Below are positions 35,875 through 45,662 of a stretch of DNA of 64,000 bases, one piece after another. The DNA is from Rhodopseudomonas palustris (lineage in GTDB: Bacteria > Pseudomonadota > Alphaproteobacteria > Rhizobiales > Xanthobacteraceae), in contig NZ_CP019966.1 in assembly GCF_003031265.1 (NCBI RefSeq), positions 2,356,001 through 2,420,000 of the forward strand. Reading direction: 5' to 3'. The stretch's first letter is position 1. The number at the start of each line of letters is the position of its first letter. The notes beneath the pieces are model-generated. The model was not told where the DNA came from. It searched no databases and saw only the letters and a list, made by a program, of their open reading frames with translations. The translations under genes and the position numbers were made by a program.

Positions 35875-37143
35875 CTAAAGATTGCTCGCGGTGATCGCGC
35901 TGTACACCAGGGTGCGCAGCTCGCGGCGGATCGGGTAGGCGCTGGAGGGGATGAGCTGGGTCATGAAGATCGTGATCAGCTCTTCGGCCGGATCGATCCA
36001 GAACGCGGTCGAGGCCGCGCCGCCCCAATAGAATTCGCCGGCCGAGCCCGGCAACAGCGTCAGCGCCGGGTTCATGTTGACGGCGAAGCCGAGCCCGAAG
36101 CCGATGCCGGCATTGGTGGCTTCGGAGAACATCGACAGCGACATCTGGGTGAGGTCGCGGTTGCCGGGCAAATGATTGCTGGTCATCAGCTTCAGCGTCT
36201 TCGGCCCGATCAGCCGGACGCCTCCGAGTTCGCCGCCGTTCAAAAGCGCGCGGCAGAAGGTGAGATAGTCTGCGGTGGTCGAGACCAGCCCGCCGCCGCC
36301 GGAGATTAGCGCGGGCGGCGCGAGGAAGCTCGAGGTTGCCGGATCGTCCGACAGCGTCATGCCGCCCTTGCCGTCGGCGGTGTAGCAGGCGGCGAGCCGC
36401 TGCGCCTTGGCGGCCGGCACGTGGAAGTCGGTGTCGGTCATGCCGAGTGGATCAAGGATGCGCTGCTTGACGAACTGCTCGAACGGCATGCCGCTGATCT
36501 TCTGCACGATGTAGCCGACGATGTCGGTCGACACCGAGTAGTTCCAGGCGTCGCCCGGCGAGAACTCCAGCGGGATCTGCGCCAGATCGGCGATCCAGGA
36601 ATCCAACGTGCCGGCCTTCTCGAAGGCGCCGATGCCTTTGTCGCGATAGGCGGCGTCGATATTGGTGCGATTCTGGAAGCCATAGGTCAGGCCCGAGGTG
36701 TGGCGCAGCAGGTCGACCACCTGCATCGGCCGCGCCGGCGGTTTGGTCAGGAAATACGGCGCGATGCCGGCCTGGAACACGCCGAGACTGGCCCATTGCG
36801 GGATGTACTTCACCACCGGATCGTCGAGCTGCACCCGGCCTTCCTCGAACAGCATCATCAATGCCACAGAGGTGATCGGCTTGGTCATCGAATAGATGCG
36901 GAAGATGGTGTCGTCGCGCACCGCGACTTTGCGTTCGACGTCGGCGAAGCCGAGCGAGGACTGGTACACGATCTGGCCGCGACGATACACCAGTGTCTGG
37001 GTGCCGGGCAGCTTGCCGGAATCGAGATACAGCCGCCGCAGATGATCGTCGATCCGGCGCAGCGCGGCCTCGGACATGCCGGCGCTGGCGGCCGATCCGA
37101 TGGTCGGCGTCGAGGATTGGGCTACTGCGGCTTGGCTCGGCAT
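35875..37143 (-). CDS. Serine beta-lactamase-fold hydrolase/esterase
   Basis: This 422-residue protein is of the class C beta-lactamase/penicillin-binding family that includes EstB-type esterases. The catalytic SxxK is in FRIYSMTKPITSVALMM, the Tyr-x-Asn-like motif in DAWNYSVSTDIVGYIV, and a HTSGLTYGF segment is present. It has no signal peptide, arguing for a cytoplasmic esterase or transesterase and not a lactamase. The ATG at 37143 follows AGGAG; the frame open to 37356 is upstream noise. It is divergent from the dioxygenase across 230 bp of unremarkable sequence. Confidence 0.88.
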   Translation of the reverse strand: MPSQAAVAQSSTPTIGSAASAGMSEAALRRIDDHLRRLYLDSGKLPGTQTLVYRRGQIVYQSSLGFADVERKVAVRDDTIFRIYSMTKPITSVALMMLFEEGRVQLDDPVVKYIPQWASLGVFQAGIAPYFLTKPPARPMQVVDLLRHTSGLTYGFQNRTNIDAAYRDKGIGAFEKAGTLDSWIADLAQIPLEFSPGDAWNYSVSTDIVGYIVQKISGMPFEQFVKQRILDPLGMTDTDFHVPAAKAQRLAACYTADGKGGMTLSDDPATSSFLAPPALISGGGGLVSTTADYLTFCRALLNGGELGGVRLIGPKTLKLMTSNHLPGNRDLTQMSLSMFSEATNAGIGFGLGFAVNMNPALTLLPGSAGEFYWGGAASTAFWIDPAEELITIFMTQLIPSSAYPIRRELRTLVYSAITASNL

Positions 37144-37373
37144 CGCTTCACTCCTGAAGATCGTGGATCGTCCGGTTGACGGTCCCGGATTCTGAGATGG
37201 TTCGCTCGGGCGCCCTTGATATCGGAAAACCGTGACGCGTTCTATCGGCGCCATGCGGCGCGCGATGCGCCGACGTCTGTGCTTCCATGCATGCCCGCCT
37301 TCCGTGGCGGCGCTTACCACGGCAGGAAGCATGGTGTACCGTCGCCGCCTCTCCAACGACCATTGAGCGGGAC

Positions 37374-38279
37374 ATGCCTCAATTCGACGAGACCGACCTC
37401 ACCGAGGCGGTCGTCAAGAGCTTCGACGAAACCCCCGATCCGCGCATGAAGCTGTTGATGCGCGAGCTGGTGCGCTCGCTGCACGACTATGTCCGCCGCA
37501 CCGGCCTGACCTTCGAGGAATGGGAGAAGGCGATCGATTTCCTCACCCGCACGGGGCAGAAATGCACGCCGAGCCGGCAGGAATTCATCCTGCTGTCGGA
37601 CGTACTCGGGGTCTCGATGCTGGTCGATGCCGTCAATCACCGCGACCGCGCCGGCGCGACGCAGACGACGGTGCTCGGCCCGTTCTATGTCGGCGAGCAC
37701 AAGCCGATGGCGCACGGCGCCGACATTGCCGAAGGCGTTGACGGCGAACCGATGTATGTGGCGGCCCGCGTCACCGATCTCGACGGCGCGCCGATCGTCA
37801 ATGCGGCGGTCGATGTCTGGCACGCCGACGATGACGGCTTCTATGATTCCCAGAAACCTGGATATGCCGAGCAGGGCGCGTCGCTGCGGGCGCGGTTCGC
37901 GACCGACGCGGACGGACGGGTGGCGTTCCGCACCATCCTGCCGTGCAGCTATCCGATCCCGATCGACGGCCCGGTCGGTGACCTGATCCTGGCGGCCCGC
38001 AGGCACCCAATGCGGCCGGCCCATGTGCATTTTCTGGTCAGCGCCCCTGGCTTCGAGCCGCTGGTCACCCATGTTTTCATCGAAGGTGATAAATATCTGG
38101 AGTCCGACGTCGTCTTCGGGGTCAAGGACGAGCTGATTTCGAACGTTGAATTGCGCAACGATGCGGTGATGCCCGACGGTCGCGAAGCCTCGGGGCCGTG
38201 GCATTTGATGACTTACGAGTTCCGGCTGAAGCCGGGCCAAGGCGCCGCGCCGCGACCGATGATGGCCAGCACGGCGTGA
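37374..38279 (+). CDS. Intradiol ring-cleavage dioxygenase
   Basis: This 301-residue non-heme Fe(III) enzyme is of the catechol/hydroxyquinol 1,2-dioxygenase group. An N-terminal helical dimerisation domain (LLMRELVRSLHDYVRRTGLT) is followed by the LGPFYVGEH entry. The Fe ligands can be placed as Tyr in DDDGFYDSQ, Tyr in LPCSYPIPIDGP and the two His in RPAHVHFLV. Its length and N-domain favour hydroxyquinol or catechol over protocatechuate enzymes. It is followed 15 bp later by an aldo/keto reductase in the same direction. The frame open upstream to 37287 lacks a ribosome-binding site. Confidence 0.9.
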   Translation: MPQFDETDLTEAVVKSFDETPDPRMKLLMRELVRSLHDYVRRTGLTFEEWEKAIDFLTRTGQKCTPSRQEFILLSDVLGVSMLVDAVNHRDRAGATQTTVLGPFYVGEHKPMAHGADIAEGVDGEPMYVAARVTDLDGAPIVNAAVDVWHADDDGFYDSQKPGYAEQGASLRARFATDADGRVAFRTILPCSYPIPIDGPVGDLILAARRHPMRPAHVHFLVSAPGFEPLVTHVFIEGDKYLESDVVFGVKDELISNVELRNDAVMPDGREASGPWHLMTYEFRLKPGQGAAPRPMMASTA

Positions 38280-38294
38280 TCGTGATGGGAGTGG

Positions 38295-39143
38295 ATGGTG
38301 ACTGGGGACATGCGCAGATTCGGCCGGATGGGGCCGAAGCTTGCGCCGATCGGGCAGGGCACCTGGTATATCGACCAGGGTGACCGCGCGTCGGCGCTCG
38401 CCGCGCTGCGGCGCGGCCTCGATCTCGGCCTGACGCACATCGACACTGCCGAGATGTATGGCGACGCCGAGCCTTTGGTCGCCGAAGCGATTGCCGGCCG
38501 GCGCGACGAGGTGTTCTTGGTTTCGAAAGTGTTACCGAGCAACGCCTCCCGCCGCGGCACCGTCGCGGCCTGCGAGCGCTCGCTGGCGCGGCTCCGCACC
38601 GATCGGCTCGACTGCTACCTGCTGCATTGGCGTGGGCATTATCAGCTCAGCGAGACGGTGGCCGCGTTCGAGGAGCTGGTCGCCGCCGGCAAGATTCTGT
38701 CCTGGGGCGTCAGCAATTTCGACGCCGGCGACCTGCGCGAGCTGCACAGGATCGCCGGGGACGGCAAGATCGCCTGCAATCAGGTGCTGTATCATCTGCT
38801 CGAACGGGCGATCGAGCACACCGTTATTCCGTGGTGCGAGGCTCATGGCGTCGCGGTGACGGCATATTCGCCGTTCGGTCACGACGAATTTCCGGCGCCG
38901 CGTAGCGCGGCGGGCCGGCTGCTGCAGAGCGTCGCCGATGCCCATGGCGCGACGCCTCGGCAAGTGGCGCTGGCGTTTCTGACCCGGCGGCCGTCGGTGT
39001 TTGCGATCCCGAAGGCCGGCAATCCGGCCCACGCGGCGGACAATGCGGCGGCCCTTGCGCTGCGGCTCAGCGACGAGGAGATCGACGCGATCGATCAGGC
39101 CTGCCCGCTCGGCCCGGAGCCCGCCAGCCTGCCGATGCTGTAA
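38295..39143 (+). CDS. Aldo/keto reductase
   Basis: This 282-residue NADPH-dependent TIM-barrel oxidoreductase has catalytic Asp/Tyr in HIDTAEMYGDAE, Lys in VFLVSKVLPSNAS, and a DCYLLHWRG segment with the His. ISWGVSNFDAGDL-like (LSWGVSNFDAGDL) and NQVLYHL segments are also visible. A GGGAG lies just upstream of the ATG. It is in an apparent two-gene unit with the intradiol dioxygenase; a role in reducing ring-cleavage products or precursors is speculation. Confidence 0.9.
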   Translation: MVTGDMRRFGRMGPKLAPIGQGTWYIDQGDRASALAALRRGLDLGLTHIDTAEMYGDAEPLVAEAIAGRRDEVFLVSKVLPSNASRRGTVAACERSLARLRTDRLDCYLLHWRGHYQLSETVAAFEELVAAGKILSWGVSNFDAGDLRELHRIAGDGKIACNQVLYHLLERAIEHTVIPWCEAHGVAVTAYSPFGHDEFPAPRSAAGRLLQSVADAHGATPRQVALAFLTRRPSVFAIPKAGNPAHAADNAAALALRLSDEEIDAIDQACPLGPEPASLPML

Positions 39144-39147
39144 GCGA

Positions 39148-39192
39148 AAAAGCGCGGGCAGGGCGACACAAGCCCACCGCGTAGGCGCTTTT
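39148..39192 (+). terminator. Terminator-like hairpin after aldo/keto reductase
   Basis: AAAAGCGC and GCGCTTTT arms bracket an inner GGGC/GCCC pair, and the second arm ends in a T-run. It starts 5 bp after the stop codon. Confidence 0.5.
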
Positions 39193-39205
39193 CCGGACCT
39201 GTCGC

Positions 39206-40279
39206 ATGACCGAGTCCCGATTTCGGCACTTGTGCCGGCGCGCCGAACATCGTTTTGTCGGATTATTAGTTGATAGGGATCTCCGCCCGTGGACGGGTCC
39301 CGCCTCCCTGCCATCTCCAAAGCGTTATCGAGCCTTGACCGTCACCTCGCCAAGCAACGACGCCGTGCGCCGGCTCACTCACCGCCACGCCGACCATCCG
39401 CTGCGCGGCATCGCGCTGATCGTCGGCTCGACGGTGTTTCTCGCCTGCTCGGATACGCTGGCGAAGTATCTCGGCCGCACGCTGCCGCCGATCGAGATCG
39501 GCTGGATTCGGTTTCTGGTGTTCCTGCTGATCATGATCCCGGTGGCGCTCGCCTCCAAGGAATCGCCGCTGCGCTCGGTGCGGCCGAAGCTGCAGGTGCT
39601 GCGGGCGCTGGCGCTGGTGTCATCCTCGGTGCTGTTCATCACCAGCCTGCAGTTCCTGCCGATCGCGGAAGCCTCGGCGACGTCGTTCGTGGCACCGCTG
39701 TTTGTCACCGCGCTGTCGATCCCGCTGCTCGCCGAGCACGTCGGCATCCGGCGCTGGATCGCGACGCTGGTCGGCCTCGTCGGCGTGCTGATCGTGATCC
39801 GGCCCGGCTCGGCCGCGTTCGATCCTGCGGTGCTGCTGCCGATCCTGTCGGCATTCGGCTGGGCGCTGACGCTTACCTTGACGCGGATGATCAGCGGTGC
39901 CGATCGCGCCGTGGTCACGATGTCGTTCTCGGCGTTGGTCGGCTTCATCACGCTCAGCGCGGTGGTGCCGTTCGTCTGGGTGACGCCGACCTGGCAGGAC
40001 ATCGGCATCGGCCTGCTGGTCGGGCTCGCCTCGACCATGGGGCAGTGGGTGGTCGTGCTGGCCTATCGCTATGCCGACGCCTCGGTGCTGGCGCCGTTCA
40101 CCTACAGCCAGCTTGTCTGGGTCGCGTTTCTCGGCTTCGGCGTGTTCGGCGAGGTGCCCGACGTCTGGACCTTTGTCGGCGCCGCGGTGATCATCGGCAG
40201 CGGCATCTACACCGCACAGCGCGAGCGGCTACGCCGCAAGCAGCAGGAACTGCCCTCAGAGCCGTATCCGAGCCCGTGA
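39206..40279 (+). CDS. DMT-superfamily (EamA) permease
   Basis: This ten-TM transporter has two EamA repeats: GIALIVGSTVFLACSDTLAK and so on, then the second half from AVLLPILSAFGWALTLTLTR. It ends with VWVAFLGFGVFGEVPDVWTF, the usual last-pair signature. The ATG at 39206 gives 357 residues, but the first 44 are unlike the family, and a TTG at 39338 (LTVTSPSNDAVRR) would give 313, closer to normal length. Substrate is unknown. Confidence 0.85.
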   Translation: MTESRFRHLCRRAEHRFVGLLVDRDLRPWTGPASLPSPKRYRALTVTSPSNDAVRRLTHRHADHPLRGIALIVGSTVFLACSDTLAKYLGRTLPPIEIGWIRFLVFLLIMIPVALASKESPLRSVRPKLQVLRALALVSSSVLFITSLQFLPIAEASATSFVAPLFVTALSIPLLAEHVGIRRWIATLVGLVGVLIVIRPGSAAFDPAVLLPILSAFGWALTLTLTRMISGADRAVVTMSFSALVGFITLSAVVPFVWVTPTWQDIGIGLLVGLASTMGQWVVVLAYRYADASVLAPFTYSQLVWVAFLGFGVFGEVPDVWTFVGAAVIIGSGIYTAQRERLRRKQQELPSEPYPSP

Positions 40280-40481
40280 GCTAACCGCGCGCGAACGACG
40301 GTGCGTACGACTTCTCGTTGTCGTCGACTTCTATCTACACGTAGCAATATTCCAGCGATGATGAGTAACGGATGTCGCGCGGCGTTCCGCCGCGACGGCT
40401 GCGGTCAATTTGGCGATCGCTTTAAGCATTAGGCAAAACCACGATGCCAGAGTGCGAAGCGAAAGCAGGTTCCAATCGCAG

Positions 40482-42503
40482 ATGGCTGAACTTCCTTCCG
40501 CGTCCGACGCCCACAGTTGGGGAATGATCGCCCTGGCCGCCGTGCTGTGCGCACTTGGCGTCGTGGCGGCTTATGGCGGGCTGCGCAGCGTCCGGATCAG
40601 CGAGGGCAAGGGACGCCGGTACTGGATCATCGCGACCGGCTTTGCCTCGATCAGTTCAGTGGCGTCTGTTGCAGCGCTGGCGCTGCTCGCGGCCTCGGAT
40701 GCGCCGCTTGCACCGACCATCGCGCTCGCGCTGATGATCGGCTCTGTGATCGCGACCACCGGCTTTGCGAGCCTGGCGGTTTGGCTAAGTTCGATCGCAG
40801 GTCGCCGCACCCGACTGACCTTGGCCGAACGTGACATGGTGCTGGACGCGATCCTCAACGATGCGGCGCGCGGGTTCTGTCTGTTCGACGCTGAGGGGCG
40901 GCTGAAGCTTTGGAACGAGGCCTTCCTCGACATCTATGCGATCCCGCCGGGCCGCGAGATCGCCGGTCACTGCCTGCGTCGCACGCTGGCGGTAATGCGG
41001 AATTCCGGCAACTTCGTCAGCGACCAGCGGCAACTGATCGAACTGAGTGCCGCGATCGCCTCGGGTGGACCGGCCAGCCTAGTCGCCGAACTGCGCGACG
41101 GCCGGCATATCCGGATCGATCTGAGACGTCTGCCGAACGGCGGCTGGATCGCCAAGCATAGCGATGTCACCGACCACAAACAGGCCGAGCAGCGCTTTGC
41201 TTATCTGGCGTTGCACGACGTTGCCACCGGTCTGCCGAACCGCGCCGCGTTCAACGACCGAATCGTCCAGAGCGTCGAGCAGGCGCGCCGCTTCGACGGC
41301 AGCTTTGCGGTGATCCGGCTCGGCATCGATCGCTTCAAAGAGATCAACGACGTGTTCGGCCAGGCGGTCGGAGACGCGGTGCTGGCCGAGATGGCGCGTC
41401 GTCTCGCAGACACCTGCCATTGGGGCTTCCTGGCACGGCCGGGCGGCGACGAGTTTTCGATCGTCACTCCGCCTGATGCCGCGGACGACTCGATCCAGGA
41501 CGTCTGCCGGCAGCTTGCCGAGCTGTGCGACACCGAGTTCGAAGTCGATGGCCATCACATCCGCGTCGGTGCGACCGCGGGTGTCAGCGTCTATCCACGC
41601 GACGGCGATGACGCGGACACGCTGATCGCCCATGCGGACGTTGCGCTGTATCGCGCCAAGACCGAGCAACGCGGCACGGTGTGCCTGTTCGAGCCGGCGA
41701 TGGATCTGCAGATCCGCGAAAAGCGCGCGCTGCAGCGCGAGCTCGCGGTTGCGTTGGAGCAGCGCCAGTTCGAAATCCACTACCAGCCGCAGGCCTGCAC
41801 ATCCGGCGAGATCGTCGGCTTCGAAGCGCTGCTGCGCTGGCGCCATCCGGTGCGCGGCATGGTGTCGCCTGCGCTGTTCGTGCCGCTCGCGGAAGAGACC
41901 GGCCAGATCGGCCCGATCGACGAATGGGTGCTGCGCAGCGTCTGCGCCGAGGCAGCGTCATGGGCCAAGCCGCTGGCGATCGCCGTCAACTTCTCGCCGC
42001 TCGACTTCCGCCGCTTCGATGTGCCGGCGCTGATCCTGCAGATCCTGCTGGAAACCGGGCTGGAGGCCTCGCGTCTCGAAATCGAGATCACCGAAGGCGT
42101 GCTGATCGACGATTTCGCCGGGGCGATCGCGATTCTGCGCAAGATCAAGAATCTCGGCGTGCGCGTCGCGATGGACGATTTCGGCGCCGGCTACTCGTCG
42201 CTGTCGTATCTGCAATCATTTCCGTTCGACAAGATCAAGATCGATCAGGCCTTCACCCGGAAGCTCGAGACCAATCCGGAATCGGCCGCGATCGTCGAAG
42301 CGATCCTCAGCCTGGCACGGACGCTGAAACTGCCGGTGATCGCCGAGGGCGTCGAGACCGAGAAACAGCTCGCGTTCCTGGCTCAGGCCGGCTGCGACGA
42401 GGTGCAGGGCTATCTGATCGGCAGGCCGCAACCGATCGCCCATTACCGCGATCTGACCACCGGCGAAGCGGTCGCCGCGACACCGTTGGCGCAAGCGGTT
42501 TGA
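40482..42503 (+). CDS. GGDEF-EAL cyclic-di-GMP protein with PAS
   Basis: This 673-residue membrane signalling protein has two N-terminal TM segments (MIALAAVLCALGVVAAYGGL; SVASVAALALLAASDAPLA). A PAS-like domain is next (LNDAARGFCLFDAEGRLKLW), then GGDEF with an intact motif in RPGGDEFSIV and EAL with intact EALLRWRHP. The EAL metal and catalytic residues are seen in MDDFGAGYSSLSYL and IAEGVETEKQL. Both motifs are intact, so it could be bifunctional. The ATG at 40482 is chosen; the frame opens at 40410 without a better site. The 200 bp before it show no feature. Confidence 0.93.
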   Translation: MAELPSASDAHSWGMIALAAVLCALGVVAAYGGLRSVRISEGKGRRYWIIATGFASISSVASVAALALLAASDAPLAPTIALALMIGSVIATTGFASLAVWLSSIAGRRTRLTLAERDMVLDAILNDAARGFCLFDAEGRLKLWNEAFLDIYAIPPGREIAGHCLRRTLAVMRNSGNFVSDQRQLIELSAAIASGGPASLVAELRDGRHIRIDLRRLPNGGWIAKHSDVTDHKQAEQRFAYLALHDVATGLPNRAAFNDRIVQSVEQARRFDGSFAVIRLGIDRFKEINDVFGQAVGDAVLAEMARRLADTCHWGFLARPGGDEFSIVTPPDAADDSIQDVCRQLAELCDTEFEVDGHHIRVGATAGVSVYPRDGDDADTLIAHADVALYRAKTEQRGTVCLFEPAMDLQIREKRALQRELAVALEQRQFEIHYQPQACTSGEIVGFEALLRWRHPVRGMVSPALFVPLAEETGQIGPIDEWVLRSVCAEAASWAKPLAIAVNFSPLDFRRFDVPALILQILLETGLEASRLEIEITEGVLIDDFAGAIAILRKIKNLGVRVAMDDFGAGYSSLSYLQSFPFDKIKIDQAFTRKLETNPESAAIVEAILSLARTLKLPVIAEGVETEKQLAFLAQAGCDEVQGYLIGRPQPIAHYRDLTTGEAVAATPLAQAV

Positions 42504-42749
42504 TGCTGCGCCGCAGCAGGATGCTCGTAATTTCCGTGCAGTGGTAGAAGATCTTTCTCGATCACGCCACACACGCGCAATTGTGCGAGGATGCCTTGCT
42601 CCGCTCGTGTCGGTGATTTTATATGCCGTTCCCGCATATGGCGGTGGTCGATTTTTCGGACCGTTCGTACCGAGGCGAGGGCCTCGCGCGACGGCGCCGA
42701 TCCTGATCACACTCACCACCAACCACCCGCGATTAAGCAAGAGGTTCCG

Positions 42750-44180
42750 ATGGTCAACCGCATGCAGTTCTATATCGATGGCGCCTGGGTCGATCCCGTC
42801 GTCAAGAAGTCGACGCCGGTCGTCAATCCCGCCACCGAAGAGGCGATGTATGAGGTTGCGCTCGGCTCCAAGGCTGACGTCGACAAGGCGGTCGCCGCCG
42901 CAAAACGTGCGTTCGAGACGTTCTCGGTGACCAGCCGCGAAGAGCGCATCGCGCTACTGGAGAAGGTGGTCGCGATCTACAAGAGCCGGATGAAGGAAAT
43001 CGGTGCCGCGATCTCCGACGAGATGGGCGCGCCGTTGCCGATGGCTGAGAAGATGCAGGCCGGCGCCGGCCTTGGTCACATCATGTCGACGCTCGACGTG
43101 CTGAAGAACTATCAGTTCGAGGAGCCGCTCGGCTCGGCGATGATCGTGCGTGAGCCGATCGGCGTGGTCGGCATGATCACGCCGTGGAACTGGCCGCTCA
43201 ATCAGATCGCCTGCAAGGTCGCGCCCGCGATCGCGGCCGGCTGCACCATGGTGCTGAAGCCGAGCGAATTCACCCCGACCTCGGCGCTGCTGTTCGCCGA
43301 AATCCTCCACGAAGCCGGCGTGCCGAAGGGTGTGTTCAACCTCGTCAACGGCCTCGGTCCAGAGGTCGGCGCGGCGATGAGCGAACATCCCGACATCGAC
43401 ATGATCTCGTTCACCGGTTCGACCCGCGCAGGCATCGACGTCGCCCAGCGTGCGGCGCCGACGGTGAAGCGCGTTAGCCAGGAGCTCGGTGGCAAGTCGC
43501 CGAACGTCATCCTTGAGGACGCCGACCTGACCAAGGCGGTGACCGGTGGCGTGATGCATATGTTCAACAACTCCGGTCAGTCGTGTAACGCGCCAAGCCG
43601 GATGATCGTTCCGCTGTCGAAGATGAAGGAGGTCGCGGCGATCGCCAAGGGCGTCGCCGAGAAGACCAAGGCGGGCGATCCGCGCGGCGAAGGCACCACC
43701 ATCGGTCCGGTCGTCAACCGCATCCAGTGGGACAAGATCCAGACGCTGATCAACAAGGGCATCGAGGAGGGCGCCACCCTCGTCGCCGGCGGTCCCGGCC
43801 TGCCGGAAGGCGTCAACAAGGGCTTCTATGTGCGCCCGACGGTGTTCGCCGACGTCACCAAGGACATGACCATCGCGCGCGAAGAAATCTTCGGGCCGGT
43901 GTTGGTGATCATGGGCGCCAAGGACGAGAACGAGGCGGTCGAGCTTGCCAACGACACGCCGTATGGTCTGGCCGGTTACGTCTCGGCCGGCTCGGTTGAC
44001 CGCGCCCGCGCGGTCGGCCGCAAGATCCGCGCCGGCAACGTCAACCTGCAGGGCGTGCCCAACGAACGCACCGCGCCGTTCGGCGGCTACAAGCAGTCGG
44101 GCAACGGCCGCGAGTGGGGCAAGTTCGGTCTCGAAGAATATCTCGAGGTCAAGGCAATCGCCGGCTTCAACGCCGCGTAA
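42750..44180 (+). CDS. Aldehyde dehydrogenase (NAD(P)-dependent)
   Basis: This 476-residue aldehyde dehydrogenase has the NAD-binding segments ITPWNWPLNQIACKVAPAIA and SFTGSTRAG, the catalytic Glu in SQELGGKSPN and the nucleophile Cys in NNSGQSCNAPSRM. FGPVLVIMGAKDENEAVELA and FGGYKQSGNGREWG follow. The ATG at 42750 is preceded by AAGAGGT 6-7 nt away. The 246 bp upstream contain no other gene. The usual aldehyde substrate cannot be told. Confidence 0.93.
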   Translation: MVNRMQFYIDGAWVDPVVKKSTPVVNPATEEAMYEVALGSKADVDKAVAAAKRAFETFSVTSREERIALLEKVVAIYKSRMKEIGAAISDEMGAPLPMAEKMQAGAGLGHIMSTLDVLKNYQFEEPLGSAMIVREPIGVVGMITPWNWPLNQIACKVAPAIAAGCTMVLKPSEFTPTSALLFAEILHEAGVPKGVFNLVNGLGPEVGAAMSEHPDIDMISFTGSTRAGIDVAQRAAPTVKRVSQELGGKSPNVILEDADLTKAVTGGVMHMFNNSGQSCNAPSRMIVPLSKMKEVAAIAKGVAEKTKAGDPRGEGTTIGPVVNRIQWDKIQTLINKGIEEGATLVAGGPGLPEGVNKGFYVRPTVFADVTKDMTIAREEIFGPVLVIMGAKDENEAVELANDTPYGLAGYVSAGSVDRARAVGRKIRAGNVNLQGVPNERTAPFGGYKQSGNGREWGKFGLEEYLEVKAIAGFNAA

Positions 44181-44190
44181 CTGCGATCGC

Positions 44191-44222
44191 GCGATGCCGG
44201 GACCGTCTGGTTCCGGCATCGC
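44191..44222 (+). terminator. Terminator-like hairpin after aldehyde dehydrogenase
   Basis: A perfect 10-bp stem, GCGATGCCGG with CCGGCATCGC, closes a 12-nt loop 10 bp after the stop codon. T-run absent. Confidence 0.5.
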
Positions 44223-44288
44223 CGCGGGGTTAATGATTAATACGCTCATGCATTGATCGAGGTTCGAACGCCTGCCATTGCTGCTCCA

Positions 44289-45503
44289 ATGGCCGTGACG
44301 CTACGAACCGACACCATTCATTTCGGCGCGCTCGACAGTTGGCGTGGCCTGTGCGCGATCCTGGTCGCGCTGTTTCATCTCAGTGTGCTCGGCCACATTC
44401 ACGACGTTCCGCTGATCAGAAACGCATTTCTGTTCGTCGACTTCTTCTTCGTGCTCAGCGGCTTTGTGATCACCCACGCGTATCTCGGGCGCCTCAACAC
44501 GGGCTCGGAGTTCACTGCCTTCGCGATCAAGCGGCTTGGTCGGATCTGGCCTTTGCACGTCGTCGTGCTGGCGGCGTTCGTGCTGGCCGAAGCCGTCAAT
44601 TTCGCGCTGGCAATGGCGATCGGCTTCAAGACCGGACACGCGCCGTTCGCCGCAGAAGGCTATCGGCCGCTGGTTGCGATTCCGGCGCAACTGCTGCTGC
44701 TGCAGGCGGTGAATGTCTCAGACAAGCTCACGTGGAACTTCCCAAGCTGGAGCATCGGGGCCGAATACTGGACCTACCTCGTCTTCGGCCTGATCGCGCT
44801 CACCGTGCCGCGGTGGCGGACGTTTGTGCTGGCTGCGGTCGGGTTGCTTGCGGCTGCGGTCGTGGCGTCGTTTTCAAAGCACGGTATCGAAACCACCTAC
44901 GACTTCGGATTGTTTCGCTGTCTGTACGGATTCACGGTGGGCCATCTGACCTACCTGATCTACCGGACCGCGAAGGCTGCACCGAGCCGGCGTTTCGGCA
45001 CAGCGATCGAGGTCGGCATCGTCGCATTGGTCTGTGGTTTCGTCATTGCCGCCGGAAGAGGGCCGCTGTCGCTGGCTGCGCCTCTGCTATTCGGCTTGAC
45101 CGTGCTGATCTTTGCTTACGAGCGCGGGCTGGTTTCGCGCATGTTGAACTGGCCGGTGTTCGTCAAGCTCGGCGAGCTGTCGTATTCGATCTACATGGTG
45201 CACGCCTTCGTGGCTTTGATGATCATGACCGCTGCGACGATCGGGCAAAAATTGATCGGGCGCCCTTTGCTCGTGGAACAGATCCACGACGGCGAACCGG
45301 TCAAGGTGATCGCCAACCTGAACGTCTACGTGCTGGACGCGATCTTCGTGGCCTACATCGGGATCGTCATCGGCCTCTCGGCGCTAACCAGACGGCTGGT
45401 CGAAATTCCCGGCCAACGTTTGTTCGGCCGTTGGGCCCAGAAGGCAGCTTCGGCAGCTCGACCGGCCGCAGCTCCACTGGGACCGGTGTCGCAGCAACCT
45501 TAG
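44289..45503 (+). CDS. Acyltransferase 3 family membrane protein
   Basis: This 404-residue integral membrane O-acyltransferase typically modifies surface sugars or exported glycans. Family features are the N-terminal LDSWRGLCAILVALFHLS with its catalytic-type His, the FFFVLSGFVITHAYL segment with the SGF motif, RLGRIWPLHVVVL, and W-S-I-G-A-E-Y-W in the middle. LSYSIYMVHAF is near the end. About ten TM segments are present. The ATG at 44289 is preferred to a TTG at 44253. Confidence 0.9.
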   Translation: MAVTLRTDTIHFGALDSWRGLCAILVALFHLSVLGHIHDVPLIRNAFLFVDFFFVLSGFVITHAYLGRLNTGSEFTAFAIKRLGRIWPLHVVVLAAFVLAEAVNFALAMAIGFKTGHAPFAAEGYRPLVAIPAQLLLLQAVNVSDKLTWNFPSWSIGAEYWTYLVFGLIALTVPRWRTFVLAAVGLLAAAVVASFSKHGIETTYDFGLFRCLYGFTVGHLTYLIYRTAKAAPSRRFGTAIEVGIVALVCGFVIAAGRGPLSLAAPLLFGLTVLIFAYERGLVSRMLNWPVFVKLGELSYSIYMVHAFVALMIMTAATIGQKLIGRPLLVEQIHDGEPVKVIANLNVYVLDAIFVAYIGIVIGLSALTRRLVEIPGQRLFGRWAQKAASAARPAAAPLGPVSQQP

Positions 45504-45504
45504 G

Positions 45505-45522
45505 GACGGCCGCGCCGTCTTT
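45505..45522 (+). terminator. Short hairpin with T-run after acyltransferase
   Basis: GACGGC-CGC-GCCGTC followed directly by TTT, right after the stop codon at 45503. A near-repeat AGGGACGGCCGC occurs at 45502 and 45530. Confidence 0.45.
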
Positions 45523-45662
45523 GCTGCCAAGGGACGGCCGCACCGCCGAGGGCGTGGTCCGGTAGTCGTCCGAGTAGTTGGTTCATCTTACCGTCGTTAA
45601 AAGGAGCTTAAGTGCCGCGGCTCCGGGGCGATCGACTCGCCCGAACGAGGGCGAAGGATCCG